From Mycobacterium pseudokansasii (GTDB lineage Bacteria > Actinomycetota > Actinomycetes > Mycobacteriales > Mycobacteriaceae), in assembly GCF_900566075.1 (NCBI RefSeq), contig NZ_UPHU01000001.1, forward strand, positions 4,278,325-4,342,324: DNA of 64,000 bases. Direction: 5' to 3'. A program made the translations under genes and the position numbers. This document shows, one piece after another, positions 31,320-42,089 of this stretch; positions within the stretch are counted from its first letter, which is position 1; each line of letters starts with the position of its first letter. The notes under the pieces are model-generated. The model saw only the letters and a program-made list of their open reading frames with translations. It had not been told where the DNA came from and did no database searches.

Positions 31320-32482
31320 GACAGCCCCAGTGACCGTGCGATCAGCATCAGCTGCACCTCGGTGGTGCCCTCACCGATTTCGAGGACCTTGCTGTCGCGG
31401 TAGTGACGCGCCACCGGGTATTCGTTCATGAAACCGTAGCCGCCGTGAATCTGGGTCGCGTCGCGCGCGTTGTCCATGGCCGCTTCCGAGGAGACCATCT
31501 TGGCAATCGCCGCCTCCTTCTTGAACGGCTTGCCCGCCAACATCTTTGCCGCGGCCTCGTAGTACGCCGTGCGCGCGACGTGGGCCCGGGCTTCCATCCG
31601 CGCGATCTTGAAGCTGATCGCCTGATAGGACCCGATCGGCTGGCCGAACGACTGACGCTCCTTGGCGTACTTGACGCTCTCGTCGACGCAGCCCTGCGCC
31701 GCCCCGGTTGCCAGCGCGGCAATTGCGATACGGCCCTCGTCGAGAATGGACAAGAAGTTGGCATAACCCGTTCCGCGGGCACCCAGCAGGTTCTCAGCCG
31801 GCACCCGCGCATCGGTGAACGTCAGCGGATGGGTGTCCGACGCATTCCAGCCGACCTTGTTGTAGACCGGCTCGACGGTGAATCCCGGTGTGCCGCTGGG
31901 CACGATGATCGTCGAGATCTCCTTCTTGCCGTCCGCCACGCTTCCGGTGACGGCCGTGACGGTGACCAGCGAGGTGATTTCGGTGCCCGAGTTGGTGATG
32001 AACTGCTTGCTGCCGTTGATGATCCACTCGTCCCCCTCGAGCCGAGCGGTAGTGCGGGTGCTGCCCGCGTCGGAGCCCGCACCGGGCTCGGTCAGTCCGA
32101 AACCGGCCAGCGCACGGCCGGCGGTCAGATCCGGTAACCACGTGCGCTTCTGCTCGTCGGTGCCGAACCGGTAGATCGGCATCGCCCCCAGACCCACCGC
32201 GGCCTCCAAGGTGATGGCCACCGACTGGTCGACCTTGCCAAGTTCTTCCAGCGCCAGCGCCAGCGCGAAGTAGTCGCCGCCCATGCCGCCGTAGTCCTCG
32301 GGGAACGGCAGGCCGAACAGTCCCATCTCGCCCATCTTGGCGACAACTTCGTACGGGAAGCTGTGCTCCTCATCGTGTTTGGCCGAAACCGGCGCGACCA
32401 CCGTACGCGCGAAGTCGGCCACCGTGTCACGAAGGTCTTGATATTCCTTGGGCAGCGTCCCCGCGGTAATCATTGTCGTCAT
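31316..32482 (-). CDS. fadE19: Acyl-CoA dehydrogenase
   Basis: A 388-residue FAD acyl-CoA dehydrogenase (394 in Rv2500c). Signatures [20 protein letters not shown] and [20 protein letters not shown] are present, and [11 protein letters not shown] ends the fold. The operon suggests isovaleryl- or 2-methyl-branched acyl-CoA as substrate; the position of the catalytic Glu in the isovaleryl-type subfamily was not checked structurally. ATG 32482 overlaps the accA1 stop (ATGA); the open frame extends 130 codons further but that is accA1 3' sequence. Confidence 0.96.
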   Translation of the reverse strand: MTTMITAGTLPKEYQDLRDTVADFARTVVAPVSAKHDEEHSFPYEVVAKMGEMGLFGLPFPEDYGGMGGDYFALALALEELGKVDQSVAITLEAAVGLGAMPIYRFGTDEQKRTWLPDLTAGRALAGFGLTEPGAGSDAGSTRTTARLEGDEWIINGSKQFITNSGTEITSLVTVTAVTGSVADGKKEISTIIVPSGTPGFTVEPVYNKVGWNASDTHPLTFTDARVPAENLLGARGTGYANFLSILDEGRIAIAALATGAAQGCVDESVKYAKERQSFGQPIGSYQAISFKIARMEARAHVARTAYYEAAAKMLAGKPFKKEAAIAKMVSSEAAMDNARDATQIHGGYGFMNEYPVARHYRDSKVLEIGEGTTEVQLMLIARSLGLS

Positions 32483-34452
32483 GATCCTTGATCCTTGATC
32501 CGGGCCAACACCTGGTCGACCTTCACCTGCTCTCCGACGGACACCAGCACCTCCAGCTGCCCCGAAACCGGTGCGGTGAGCGCGTGTTCCATCTTCATCG
32601 CCTCCACCACCACCACCACGTCGCCCTCGGCAACCTCGGCGCCGGAGGCAGACTGCACCGCGATGACGTTGCCGGGCATGGGGCTGACGACCTCGGCCTG
32701 CCTTTCGCCGGCAGCGCGATGAATCTTGCGCTCTTCGGCCTCGCGGATATGCCAGATTCCGCGCTCGTCGGCGATCCAGAGGTGGCGGTCGGCCTCGGCC
32801 CAACGATAGTCGCGGCGCACCCCGTTCAGCGTCACACTCATCCGGTCTCGCTCCAGTTGCACACTGGCACAAATGGTTTCACCGTCTCCGACCTGCACCC
32901 GGGCCGCCTCCGGCAAGCCCCACACCGACACCGTCTCGGTGCGCAGCGGAGTCTGCATCGCGGTTCGCACCGGGGCGCTGCCGCCACCGACCCGCCATCC
33001 ACTCGGGGCGGCCCACAGGTCGCCGGCGGCTTGGCGAGCCAGCACCCACTGCACGTAGAGGCCACCCGCCGCGAACACGTCGTCGGGCGCGCCCCGTGGC
33101 GCAAAGTCGGCCACCCGCTCGTCAAGCAGTGCGGTGTCCAAATCCCCGGACTGCACCCGCTCGTCGGCAAGCAGGAACCGCAGGAATTCGACATTGGTCT
33201 GCACACCCAGGACCGCGGTGTGCGCCAGCGCCTGGTCCAGCCGCGCCAGCGCCTGCTCGCGGTCGGCCCCGTGCGCGATCACCTTGCTCAGCATCGGGTC
33301 GTAGTCACTGCCGACCACCGTGCCCGCAAGCAGCGACGAGTCCACCCGCACACCCGCACCGGCGGGTTCGATCACCCGCAGCACCCGCCCGCCGGTGGGC
33401 AGAAAGCCGCGTGCGGGATCCTCGGCGTAGACCCGCGCCTCGATCGCGTGTCCGGAAAGTTCGATGTCGTCCTGTGCAAATGGCAGCTTCTCGCCGGCAG
33501 CCACTCGCAGCTGCCACTCGACGAGATCCAGCCCGGTGACCGCCTCGGTGACCGGGTGTTCCACTTGCAGGCGGGTGTTCATCTCCATAAAGAAGAACTC
33601 GTCGGGACGCTCGGCGGAGACGATGAATTCCACCGTTCCGGCCCCGACGTAGTCGACACTCCGGGCGGTGTTGCAGGCGGCGGCGCCGATTCGCGCCCGC
33701 GTCTCAGCGTCGAGCAGCGCCGACGGCGCTTCCTCGATGACCTTCTGATGGCGGCGCTGCAGACTGCACTCACGCTCACCCAGATGCACCACGTTGCCGT
33801 GCGTGTCGGCAAGCACCTGCACCTCGATATGTCTGGGCCGCAATACGAACCGCTCCAGGAACAGCGTTTCGTCCCCGAAGGAGGAACCGGCTTCGCGGCG
33901 CGCACTCACCAACGCGTCACGCAGCCGCGCCGGGTCCTCGACCAACCGCATACCCTTGCCGCCACCGCCCGCGGACGGCTTGATCAGCACCGGGTAGCCG
34001 ACCTCCCCGGCCGCCGCCACCAGATCGTCATCGCTGAGCCCCGGCTTCGCGACGCCGGGTACCACGGGCACGTCGAAGGCGGCGACCGCGTTCTTGGCGG
34101 TGATCTTGTCGCCCATCACCTCGATCGCCCGCGTTGGCGGCCCGAGGAAAACGACCCCGGCGCGCTCACAGGCCGCCGCGAAATCGGCGTTCTCGGAAAG
34201 GAACCCGTAACCGGGGTGGATCGCCTGCGATCCGGTGCGCGCGGCGGCGTCGAGAACCTTGTCGATGTCCAGGTAGCTCTCACGCGCCGCGGCGGGCCCC
34301 AGCCGCACCGCCAGGTCGGCTTCCAGCACATGCCGCGCTCCGGCGTCGGGGTCGCTGTAGACGGCCACCGAGCGGATACCCAGCCGGCGCAGGGTACGGA
34401 TCACCCGTACCGCGATCTCGCCGCGGTTGGCCACTAATACCGTGTCAAACAT
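32479..34452 (-). CDS. accA1: Biotin-dependent acyl-CoA carboxylase alpha subunit
   Basis: A 657-residue alpha chain (654 in Rv2501c). Biotin carboxylase at 1-450: [23 protein letters not shown]-grasp [12 protein letters not shown], and [15 protein letters not shown] linker (BT) domain follows, and the carboxyl end is a biotin carrier with EAMKMEH, biotin on Lys620. With AccD1 it forms methylcrotonyl-CoA carboxylase in leucine degradation. ATG 34452 lies 4 bp after the accD1 stop; a GTG at 34455 is an alternative. The longer open frame upstream is accD1 read out of frame. Confidence 0.97.
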   Translation of the reverse strand: MFDTVLVANRGEIAVRVIRTLRRLGIRSVAVYSDPDAGARHVLEADLAVRLGPAAARESYLDIDKVLDAAARTGSQAIHPGYGFLSENADFAAACERAGVVFLGPPTRAIEVMGDKITAKNAVAAFDVPVVPGVAKPGLSDDDLVAAAGEVGYPVLIKPSAGGGGKGMRLVEDPARLRDALVSARREAGSSFGDETLFLERFVLRPRHIEVQVLADTHGNVVHLGERECSLQRRHQKVIEEAPSALLDAETRARIGAAACNTARSVDYVGAGTVEFIVSAERPDEFFFMEMNTRLQVEHPVTEAVTGLDLVEWQLRVAAGEKLPFAQDDIELSGHAIEARVYAEDPARGFLPTGGRVLRVIEPAGAGVRVDSSLLAGTVVGSDYDPMLSKVIAHGADREQALARLDQALAHTAVLGVQTNVEFLRFLLADERVQSGDLDTALLDERVADFAPRGAPDDVFAAGGLYVQWVLARQAAGDLWAAPSGWRVGGGSAPVRTAMQTPLRTETVSVWGLPEAARVQVGDGETICASVQLERDRMSVTLNGVRRDYRWAEADRHLWIADERGIWHIREAEERKIHRAAGERQAEVVSPMPGNVIAVQSASGAEVAEGDVVVVVEAMKMEHALTAPVSGQLEVLVSVGEQVKVDQVLARIKDQGS

Positions 34453-34456
34453 CACG

Positions 34457-36037
34457 TCACATCCGGAAGACGCCGTAGGAAACCGGTTCCAGCGGTGCCC
34501 GGGAGCACACTGAAAGAGCAAGCCCGACGACAGTTCTAGTATCAGCCGGATCGATGATGCCGTCATCCCACAGGCGGGCGGTCGAATAGTACGGGTTGCC
34601 CTGGTACTCGTACTGCTCACGAATCGGCGACTTGAACGCCTCCTCATCGTCGGCAGACCAGGGCGTGCCGGCCGCGGACAGCTGCTCGCCGCGCACGGTG
34701 GCCAGCACCGACGCCGCCTGCTCACCGCCCATCACCGAGATTCGCGCATTCGGCCACATCCACAAGAAGCGCGGTGAGTACGCCCGTCCACACATCGAAT
34801 AGTTGCCTGCGCCATAGGATCCGCCGATCACGACGGTCAGCTTCGGTACCCGGGCACAGGCCACGGCGGTGACCATTTTGGCGCCGTGCTTGGCGATACC
34901 ACCGGCCTCGTAGTCGCGGCCGACCATGAACCCGGCGATGTTCTGCAGGAACAGCAGCGGGATCTTGCGCTTGTCGCACAGTTCGATGAAATGCGCTCCC
35001 TTGAGCGCGGATTCGCTGAACAGGACACCATTGTTAGCGATGATGCCGACTGGGTGTCCGTGGACGCGCGCAAAGGCAGTCACCAGGGTCTTGCCGTATT
35101 TCGCCTTGAATTCGGTGAATTCGCTGCCGTCGACCAGTCGCAGGATTACCTCGTGCACGTCATAGGGCACCCTCGGGTCGGGGGGCACAACGTCGTAAAG
35201 CTCGGTCTGCGGGTGGTTGGGGTCCACCGAACGTCCCACGTCCCACTGAGCCGGGCTGCGGGGCGCGAAGGTGGCCGCGATGGAGCGCACGATCCGCAAC
35301 GCATGTTCGTCGTCGTCGGCGAGATGGTCGGTGACACCCGATATCCGCGAGTGCAAGTCGCCGCCGCCGAGTTCCTCGGCCGTGACGATCTCGCCGGTGG
35401 CGGCCTTGACCAGTGGCGGACCGCCCAGAAAAATCGTGCCCTGCTCACGGACGATAACGGCCTCGTCGCTCATCGCCGGCACATAGGCGCCGCCTGCCGT
35501 GCAGGAGCCCAGGACTGCCGCGACTTGCGGAATTCCCTTGGCGCTCATGGTCGCCTGGTTGTAGAAGATCCGCCCGAAATGCTCGCGGTCGGGAAACACC
35601 TCGTCCTGGCGTGGCAGGAAGGCGCCGCCGGAGTCGACCAGATAGATGCACGGCAGTCGATTCTGCAGCGCGATCTCCTGGGCGCGCAGGTGCTTTTTGA
35701 CCGTGATCGGGTAGTAGGTTCCGCCCTTGACCGTCGCGTCGTTGGCGACGATCACGCACTCGCGCCCGGATACCCGGCCGATTCCGGTGATGATCCCCGC
35801 GCCCGGTGACTCGTCGTCATACATTCCGTTGGCAGCCAGGGGCGCCAACTCCAGGAACGGGCTGCCCGGATCGAGCAGCCGATCCACCCGTTCCCGGGGC
35901 AACAGCTTGCCACGGCTGACGTGACGCTCTCGGGCGCGTTCGCTGCCGCCCAATGCAGCAGCGGCAAGCCTGGTGTTCAACTCGGCCACCAGCCGGCGGT
36001 GCTCGTCGGCGAAGGATAGTGCGGCGACGGCGGTCAC
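34457..36037 (-). CDS. accD1: Acyl-CoA carboxylase beta subunit (methylcrotonyl-CoA type)
   Basis: A 526-residue carboxyltransferase chain (529 in Rv2502c). The N-terminal acetyl-CoA site includes [18 protein letters not shown] and [18 protein letters not shown]; the C-terminal half shows [40 protein letters not shown] and MGGEQAAS, all typical of MCCase beta. Start GTG 36037 overlaps the scoB stop (GTGA) and gives [15 protein letters not shown]; the 58 earlier codons are scoB sequence. Partner of AccA1. Confidence 0.97.
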   Translation of the reverse strand: MTAVAALSFADEHRRLVAELNTRLAAAALGGSERARERHVSRGKLLPRERVDRLLDPGSPFLELAPLAANGMYDDESPGAGIITGIGRVSGRECVIVANDATVKGGTYYPITVKKHLRAQEIALQNRLPCIYLVDSGGAFLPRQDEVFPDREHFGRIFYNQATMSAKGIPQVAAVLGSCTAGGAYVPAMSDEAVIVREQGTIFLGGPPLVKAATGEIVTAEELGGGDLHSRISGVTDHLADDDEHALRIVRSIAATFAPRSPAQWDVGRSVDPNHPQTELYDVVPPDPRVPYDVHEVILRLVDGSEFTEFKAKYGKTLVTAFARVHGHPVGIIANNGVLFSESALKGAHFIELCDKRKIPLLFLQNIAGFMVGRDYEAGGIAKHGAKMVTAVACARVPKLTVVIGGSYGAGNYSMCGRAYSPRFLWMWPNARISVMGGEQAASVLATVRGEQLSAAGTPWSADDEEAFKSPIREQYEYQGNPYYSTARLWDDGIIDPADTRTVVGLALSVCSRAPLEPVSYGVFRM

Positions 36038-36681
36038 GGGGTAACCAGATCTTGCAATATGAGCCGTGGTCCGGTCCTCGCCACGACCTCGTCGACCGTC
36101 ACGTCGGGCGCGGTCTCGATCAAATGCAGGCCGTCTTCGCAGACATCGATGACTGCCAATTCCGTGACGATGCGGTCCACGCAGCCCACGCCCGTCAACG
36201 GCAACGTGCACTGCTCGACGATCTTGGGGCTGCCATCTTTGGCCGCGTGCTCCATCATCACGATCACCTTGCGGGCGCCGTGCACCAGGTCCATCGCGCC
36301 GCCCATGCCCTTGACCATCTTGCCTGGGATCATCCAGTTAGCGAGGTCGCCGGTGACCGAAACCTGCATGGCGCCAAGCACCGCGACGTCGAGATGGCCG
36401 CCGCGGATGATGCCGAAAGAGGTCGACGAGCCGAAGAACGCCGCGCCCGGCAACGTCGTCACCGTCTCCTTGCCGGCGTTGATCAGGTCGGCATCGAGAT
36501 CCTCGGGCTTGGGATATGGCCCGACGCCCAGGATCCCGTTTTCGGAGTGCAGGACAACGGTCACGCCCTCGGGAATGTGGTTGGGAATCAATGTGGGCAT
36601 CCCGATGCCGAGGTTGACGTACTGGCCGTCCTCGAATTCGGCGGCGACCCGTGCGGCCATCCCGTTTCTGCTCCACGTCAT
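36034..36681 (-). CDS. scoB: 3-oxoacid CoA-transferase subunit B
   Basis: A 215-residue family I CoA-transferase beta chain. [14 protein letters not shown] and the catalytic glutamate in [12 protein letters not shown] are present, then [14 protein letters not shown] and [14 protein letters not shown]. With ScoA it moves CoA between succinyl-CoA and a 3-oxo acid such as acetoacetate, the end product of leucine breakdown; transfer to itaconate has been reported for Rv2503c. ATG 36681 is preferred over 36717, with GGAG nine bases upstream. Confidence 0.95.
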   Translation of the reverse strand: MTWSRNGMAARVAAEFEDGQYVNLGIGMPTLIPNHIPEGVTVVLHSENGILGVGPYPKPEDLDADLINAGKETVTTLPGAAFFGSSTSFGIIRGGHLDVAVLGAMQVSVTGDLANWMIPGKMVKGMGGAMDLVHGARKVIVMMEHAAKDGSPKIVEQCTLPLTGVGCVDRIVTELAVIDVCEDGLHLIETAPDVTVDEVVARTGPRLILQDLVTP

Positions 36682-36758
36682 TTGGCGCCACTCCTTTTCA
36701 TCGCTGCGTCCCCGCAAGCGGGCGGTGCCCCCACTGCATCGTCGTCGGTGCGGTCAGC

Positions 36759-37502
36759 TCACCGCACGGTCTCCTTCTCGATCCGCTTGGTGGGATTGGG
36801 CACGTGTACCACCCGCTGCACGAACACACCCGGGGTGTGCACCATCGCCGGGTCGATCTCACCCGGTTCGACGAGGTGTTCGACCTCGGCAATCGTGATC
36901 CTCCCCGCGGGCGCGCACTCGGGGTTGAAGTTGGCGGCGGCGTAGCGGTACACCAGGTTGCCGTGCCGGTCCCCTTTCCAGGCATGCACCAGCGCGAAGT
37001 CGGTGCGGATTCCCCGCTCCAAAACGTATGTGACACCGTCGAACTCGCGAGTCTCCTTGGGAGGCGACACCACCGCAACAGCGCCTGAAGCGTCGTAGCG
37101 CCATGGGAGCCCGCCGTCGGCGATCTGCGTACCCACGCCGGCCGGTGTGTAGAAGGCCGGGATGCCCATTCCACCGGCGCGTAACCGCTCGGCCAGCGTG
37201 CCCTGCGGGGTGAGTTCCACCTCGAGTTCGCCGGCCAGGAATTGCCGGGCGAACTCCTTGTTCTCCCCCACATACGAAGAGATGGTACGGCGAATTCTCT
37301 TGTGCACCAACAGCACACCCAGCCCCACACCGTCGATGCCGCAGTTGTTCGACACTGTTTCCAGGTCCGTTACGCCGCTGTCCACCAGCGCCGAGATCAG
37401 CGCCTCGGGGATGCCGCACAGCCCGAACCCGCCGACCGCCAGGGAGGACCCGTCGGTTATGTCCGCCACCGCTTGGGCGGCGGTAGCCACCACCTTGTCC
37501 AT
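36759..37502 (-). CDS. scoA: 3-oxoacid CoA-transferase subunit A
   Basis: A 247-residue alpha chain (248 in Rv2504c). The N-terminus MDKVVATAAQAVADITDGSS leads into VGGFGLCGIPEALI, the family I CoA-binding glycine motif, and SNNCGIDGVGLGVLL. It is 77 bp upstream of scoB on the same strand. Its own upstream region (37503-37624) carries a GTTAAT-ATTAAC palindrome, so the sub-operon from scoA downward may have a BkaR-type promoter of its own. Confidence 0.95.
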   Translation of the reverse strand: MDKVVATAAQAVADITDGSSLAVGGFGLCGIPEALISALVDSGVTDLETVSNNCGIDGVGLGVLLVHKRIRRTISSYVGENKEFARQFLAGELEVELTPQGTLAERLRAGGMGIPAFYTPAGVGTQIADGGLPWRYDASGAVAVVSPPKETREFDGVTYVLERGIRTDFALVHAWKGDRHGNLVYRYAAANFNPECAPAGRITIAEVEHLVEPGEIDPAMVHTPGVFVQRVVHVPNPTKRIEKETVR

Positions 37503-37545
37503 TACCCGCAGAGTCTCCTCGCTGTCCGGCCGGCTGGATTCTTCA

Positions 37546-37561
37546 GTTAATCTTCATTAAC
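37546..37561. promoter_or_regulatory. Perfect dyad upstream of scoA, candidate BkaR site
   Basis: GTTAAT (37546-37551), spacer CTTC, ATTAAC (37556-37561): 6-bp perfect arms, 44 bp before the scoA start. The arm sequence repeats the outer arms (GTTAA/TTAAC) of the larger dyad between fadD35 and bkaR. This suggests, but does not prove, the same repressor. Confidence 0.5.
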
Positions 37562-37624
37562 CGGAGCATGACAATACCATCGGCCGCGCGGTGGGTAAAG
37601 GGATGGTAACCAGCATCCGGATGC

Positions 37625-39268
37625 TCACCCTCGACCTTGCAGGTAGTCGATTGCCTGTTGACGCAATTCGACTTTGCGGATCTTGCCCGTGACGGTCATG
37701 GGGAACTCGTCGACGATGCGCAGATACCGCGGAATCTTGAACCTGGCGATTCGGCCTGCACAGAATTCATGTAGCCGCGCGATGGTCAACCGCGGTGCGC
37801 CATCCCGCAGCTTGACCACCGCCATGAGTTCTTCGCCCACGCGTTCGTCGGGCACGCCGATGACGTGGGCATCGACGACGTCGGGGTGGGTGTGCAGGAA
37901 CTCCTCGATCTCGCGGGGCGAAATGTTCTCACCACCGCGGATGACGATGTCCTTGATCCGGCCGGTGATCTTCACGTACCCGCATGCGTCCATGGCGGCC
38001 AAGTCTCCGGTATGCATCCAGCCGTCGGCGTCGATCACTTCTGCGGTCCGCTTAGGGTCATTCCAGTAACCGGCCATCACCGAATAACCCCGGGTGCAGA
38101 ACTCACCGGGGACGCCGCGGGGCACGGTCTCGCCGGTGACCGGCTCCACCACCTTGATCTCCAGATGCGGCCCCACCCGGCCGACCGTGCTCACCCGGCG
38201 CTCCACGGAATCATCGGCACGGGTCTGGGTGGAGACCGGAGATGTTTCGGTCATGCCATAGCAGATCGAGATCGCCGGCATATGCATCTGTTCGATCACC
38301 ATGCGCATCACCTCGACCGGGCACGTCGAGCCGGCCATGATCCCGGTTCGCAGGCTGGTGAGGTTGAAGTCAGTGAAGTCCGGCAGTCCAAGTTCGGCGA
38401 TGAACATGGTCGGCACGCCGTAGAGGCTGGTGCACCGTTCGGCCTGGACGGCCCGCAGGGTGGCGGCGGGGTCGAACCCGGGTGCCGGGATCACCACGGC
38501 AGCGCCGTGGCTGGTGGCGGCCAGATTGCCCAGCACCATGCCGAAGCAGTGATAAAACGGCGCCGGGATGCAGATCCGATCGTCGGCGGTGTAGTCGAGC
38601 AGCTCCCCCACCAAGTATCCATTGTTGAGGATGTTGCGGTGGCTGAGCGTGACACCTTTCGGGTGACCCGTCGTGCCAGAAGTGTATTGGATGTTGACCG
38701 GGTCATCGCCGGTCAGTGTCGCCGCGATCTGTTGCAGCGCAGCCAAATCGGCCCGCGTACCGGCCAGCTCGTCCCACCGATCGCTTCCCATGAACACCGC
38801 TTCCCGCAGGTCCGGGCAATCGGGTGACACTTCGGACAATATCGCCCGGTAGTCCGCATCCTTGAAGCCCGGCGCGGCGATGATCATGCAGACTCCGGAC
38901 TGCCTTAGCGCATAACGCAACTCGCTGGATCGGTAGGCCGGGTTCACGGTCACCAGAATGGCGCCGATTTCTGCGGTCGCGTATTGAACCAACACCCACT
39001 CCCACCGGTTGGGCGCCCAAATCCCCACTCGGTCGCCTACGCCGATCCCTGCGCGCACCAGTCCCGTCGCCAATCTCCGAACGTCCGCCAGGAATTCGGC
39101 GTAACTCCAGCGCCGCCCGGCGTGCACGTCGACCAGCGCGTCCCGCTGTCCGTGCCGGGAGGCGGTCCCGGCGAGATTGACGCCGATGGTGGTCTCCAGC
39201 AGGGCTGGCACGTCGGGACCGCGCTCATAAGAAAGGGCGCTGTGGTCTGCAGCCCCGTTGGCTGCCAC
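37625..39268 (-). CDS. fadD35: Fatty-acid or branched-chain acyl-CoA synthetase
   Basis: A 547-residue ANL-superfamily ligase, same length as Rv2505c. AMP-binding motif [19 protein letters not shown], then [30 protein letters not shown] and the hinge [20 protein letters not shown]; the C-terminal lysine sits in [13 protein letters not shown]. It activates a carboxylic acid to its CoA thioester at the head of the cluster. Start GTG 39268 with GGAGG upstream. It is divergent from bkaR across a 106-bp promoter region with a nested dyad. Confidence 0.95.
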   Translation of the reverse strand: MAANGAADHSALSYERGPDVPALLETTIGVNLAGTASRHGQRDALVDVHAGRRWSYAEFLADVRRLATGLVRAGIGVGDRVGIWAPNRWEWVLVQYATAEIGAILVTVNPAYRSSELRYALRQSGVCMIIAAPGFKDADYRAILSEVSPDCPDLREAVFMGSDRWDELAGTRADLAALQQIAATLTGDDPVNIQYTSGTTGHPKGVTLSHRNILNNGYLVGELLDYTADDRICIPAPFYHCFGMVLGNLAATSHGAAVVIPAPGFDPAATLRAVQAERCTSLYGVPTMFIAELGLPDFTDFNLTSLRTGIMAGSTCPVEVMRMVIEQMHMPAISICYGMTETSPVSTQTRADDSVERRVSTVGRVGPHLEIKVVEPVTGETVPRGVPGEFCTRGYSVMAGYWNDPKRTAEVIDADGWMHTGDLAAMDACGYVKITGRIKDIVIRGGENISPREIEEFLHTHPDVVDAHVIGVPDERVGEELMAVVKLRDGAPRLTIARLHEFCAGRIARFKIPRYLRIVDEFPMTVTGKIRKVELRQQAIDYLQGRG

Positions 39269-39298
39269 GGTTCCTCCGCCTGCCGCTGCCGCGGACGG

Positions 39299-39339
39299 GT
39301 TAACATCGACTAACTCGTGCTACGTTAGTGACGATTAAC
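39299..39339. promoter_or_regulatory. Nested dyad between fadD35 and bkaR, likely BkaR operator
   Basis: Two pairs of arms share one centre at 39319: ACTAAC (39309-39314) with GTTAGT (39324-39329), and GTTAA (39299-39303) with TTAAC (39335-39339). The inner pair spans 21 bp, a normal TetR footprint; the outer pair extends it to 41 bp and could hold a second dimer. TACGTT inside the inner dyad fits a -10 box for bkaR, so binding would block both divergent promoters. Operator identity is inferred from position. Confidence 0.75.
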
Positions 39340-39374
39340 CGAAGTGTCCAGGACGAGTTTCCACGGAGGCCGTC

Positions 39375-40016
39375 ATGACAGCGTCCGCTGCGGACGGCCG
39401 GCCCGCTCAACCTGAAACCCCGAGTCGCCGCAGTCAGTTGAAGTCGGACCGGCGTCTGCAGCTGTTGTCGGCTGCAGAACGGCTATTCGCCGAACGCGGT
39501 TTTCTCGCAGTGCGGTTGGAGGACATTGGTGCCGCGGCGGGCATCAGCGGTCCGGCGATCTATCGGCACTTCCCCAACAAAGAGTCGCTACTGGTCGAGT
39601 TGCTGGTCGGCATAAGTTCCCGGCTCCTCGCCGGCGCCCGCGATGTGACTGCCCGAGGCTCTGATCCGGCCGCAGCGTTGGATGGGCTCATTGATTTTCA
39701 CCTCGACTTTGCGCTGGGTGAACCGGACCTCATCCGAATCCAGGACCGTGACCTCGCGCACCTGCCGGCAGCAGCCGAGCGACAGGTGCGCAAAGCGCAG
39801 CGCCAGTACGTGGAGGTCTGGGTGGGGGTGCTGCGCGAGCGTGATCCCGACCTGCCCGAAGCAGACGCGCGGCTGATGGCGCACGCCGTCTTCGGGCTGC
39901 TGAACTCCACACCGCACAGCCTGAAGCCGGCCGACGCCAGATCGGCGCGGGTACTGCGTTTCCGCACCATCATGCGTGCCATGACCGTGGCGGCGCTGCG
40001 AGTCGCTGACCGCTAG
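39375..40016 (+). CDS. bkaR: TetR-family repressor of the branched-chain keto-acid cluster
   Basis: A 213-residue TetR protein (215 in Rv2506). The helix-turn-helix is at about 28-72: LSAAERLFAERGFLAVRLED, then GISGPAIYRHFPNKESLL. The C-terminal ligand domain is typical. From memory the orthologue, named BkaR, represses the neighbouring branched-chain operon. GGAGG is five bases before the ATG. Its stop codon overlaps the stop of the LLM pseudogene on the other strand. Confidence 0.95.
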   Translation: MTASAADGRPAQPETPSRRSQLKSDRRLQLLSAAERLFAERGFLAVRLEDIGAAAGISGPAIYRHFPNKESLLVELLVGISSRLLAGARDVTARGSDPAAALDGLIDFHLDFALGEPDLIRIQDRDLAHLPAAAERQVRKAQRQYVEVWVGVLRERDPDLPEADARLMAHAVFGLLNSTPHSLKPADARSARVLRFRTIMRAMTVAALRVADR

Positions 40017-41051
40017 CGTTCAGAATCGGCCGCGAAGGCCGGTAACCCCGAAAAGGCCGGGATCACGTACTTGGCGAAAAGCTGCATCTGTTCCAGCATT
40101 TCGCTCACGGTGTTGGCGACGAACAAGGTGGCGTAGAATCCGTCCAGCCCGGCGCGCTCGAACGCAGCTACCTTGGCGCACTCCTGATCCGGCGTGCCGA
40201 TGAGATTGTCGGCCAGGTACTTGTCCAGACTCACGCCTTTCATCATGGTGTCCCGCAAGGAGGTCCGAAACAGCTCGAACGTCGACCGCTCCAGGCGCTC
40301 ACGTGCTTTCTCAGCAGTCGGAGCCAGGCACACGACCGTCTGCAATCCGATCGTCCCGTCCGCGGGATCGCGACCCGCAGCTCGAGCGAATATCGCGACT
40401 TCGTCTCGACCAGAGGCTATTTCGTCCGGACCGAGCTTGGCCGGCAGCCAACCCTGACATTGCTCCCCGCCCGGCGAATGGCGCCCGTGGCATTGCCGCC
40501 GGAGAAGATCGGCAACGGCGACTGAACCGGCTTGGGATACGACTCGACATCGCAGAATCGGCGGTACCGGCCCTCATAGGTCGACCGACGCTGCCCAAAC
40601 AGGATGCGCAACGCCTCGATGCCCTCGGCCATCAGCCGGGTGCGCGACGCGTCGGCCAAATCCGGCGCCACCGCTTCGAATTCGTCTCGGTACCCGCCTG
40701 CTGCTACCGCCAATGTGACGCGCCCGCCGCTTATCTGATCCAGTGTGGCGACCTGCTTGGCCAGCAGCACCGGCTCACGCATCGGCAAGACAAGGATCCC
40801 GGTAGCCAGTCGCACCACCGATGTCTTGGCCGCGATCGTCGCCAGCATCATCAGCGGCTCGAAATAGTCCGGCGGGGCCGACCACGCCTTCCGCACGAAC
40901 CGTTGGGTGCTCAGATGATCATTGCCGGCGACCTCGTGAAAGCCGAGCGCCTCGGCCTCGACGGCGATCGAATCACCTCGTCGGCCGTGGCGAACGGGAC
41001 CGGGTAGGCGATCCCGGACAGACACGCCGGTACGGCTATTCCGAATTTCAC
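40013..41051 (-). pseudogene. LLM-class (luciferase-like, probably F420-dependent) oxidoreductase, frameshifted
   Basis: Three frames make one protein. It starts at GTG 41051 (MKFGIAVPACLSGIAYPVPF), shifts near 40970 into AVEAEALGFHEVAGNDHLS, VRLATGILVLPMREPVLLAK and GGRVTLAVAAGGYRDEFEAV, then shifts again near 40465 into LPAKLGPDEIASGRDEVAIF and AYATLF-type end GLDGFYATLFVANTVSEMLE. The content is complete and undecayed apart from the two shifts, so either a recent pseudogene or base-call errors. Without repair the flavin/F420 barrel cannot form. From memory M. tuberculosis has no gene here. Confidence 0.85.
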
Positions 41052-41297
41052 GCCGTTAACCCCCGTTCCTGTCACAGCCGCGGGACGGTTGCCACGCGTC
41101 TGCGGATACGTTCTTCAGCGGTTGTTGAAGAACAGGGTACCCGGCTCGCACGAAGACATCAGCGGTTGCTGAGGAATGCGGTGGCGGTTGTCCTGAGCCG
41201 CGGCGAGAAGGGGCCCCGGCGAGCACGGCCTTATCGCCGAGCGGTGCGGCGACACCGCCGCCCGACTCTTAGGTACCCTTCAAACCATGAGGTGGGC

Positions 41298-42089
41298 ATG
41301 AACGATCCACGCCGACCCCAGCGGTATGGACCCCCTCAACCGGGGCCCGCACCCACGTGGCCGCAGGGTCCCGTAAATCCGTCGCCCGTCGACCCGGCTT
41401 ACGCCGGCCAGGCGCCCTATGCGCCCACCTACAGCGGCCACATCCCCCAGTGGGCGCCTAGCGCCTACGAAGCGAACCCGACCCAGCAATTACCGCCCCA
41501 ATATTGGCAGCTGGACCACCCGGAGCCGGGCGGAGTGCTCCACGGGGCCGCGCCACCGCCGCACGGTCCGAGCACCCCGCGATGGTTGTGGGTCGCTGCC
41601 GGCGCGGCCGTCCTGCTTGTCGTCGCGTTGGTCATCGCCTTGGTGATCGCGAACATGTCGGTCAAGAACCAGACGGCTGTCGAGCCCCTGCCGCCGATGC
41701 CCACCCCGAGCTCAACACTCAAGCCGCCGACGCCACGAACCCTGACACCAACACCCAGCATCGTTCCGGCGCCCACAACGACGGGAGGCTCTGGCACTCC
41801 CACCGAGACGCCCGCCCCCGGCGCGATGCAGACCGTCGTCTACAACGTCACCGGCGAGGGCCGCGCGATCAGCGTGACCTATACCGATACCGGTGACGTC
41901 ATACAGACCGAGTTCAACGTCGCGCTGCCGTGGAGCAAAGAGGTGAGCCTGCCCAAGTCTTCCCTTCACCCCGCGAGCGTCACCATTATCAATATCGGCC
42001 ACAACGTGACCTGCTCGGTCACGGTGGCCGGAGTTCAGGTTCGCCAGCGCACCGGGGTGGGCCTCACCATCTGCGACGCCTCCGGTTAA
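41298..42089 (+). CDS. Proline-rich membrane protein with MmpS-like C-terminus (Rv2507-like)
   Basis: A 263-residue protein. Residues 1-95 are Pro/Gln/Tyr-rich and cytoplasmic; a single membrane helix lies at about 97-122 (WLWVAAGAAVLLVVALVIAL); a Thr/Pro linker follows, and the last 90 residues form a small beta-domain (VVYNVTGEGRAISVTYTDTG onward) like the periplasmic part of MmpS proteins. No MmpL gene is adjacent. ATG 41298 is chosen because the first proline-rich block begins there and AGGTGG precedes it. Its stop overlaps the convergent MFS gene stop. Confidence 0.88.
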   Translation: MNDPRRPQRYGPPQPGPAPTWPQGPVNPSPVDPAYAGQAPYAPTYSGHIPQWAPSAYEANPTQQLPPQYWQLDHPEPGGVLHGAAPPPHGPSTPRWLWVAAGAAVLLVVALVIALVIANMSVKNQTAVEPLPPMPTPSSTLKPPTPRTLTPTPSIVPAPTTTGGSGTPTETPAPGAMQTVVYNVTGEGRAISVTYTDTGDVIQTEFNVALPWSKEVSLPKSSLHPASVTIINIGHNVTCSVTVAGVQVRQRTGVGLTICDASG

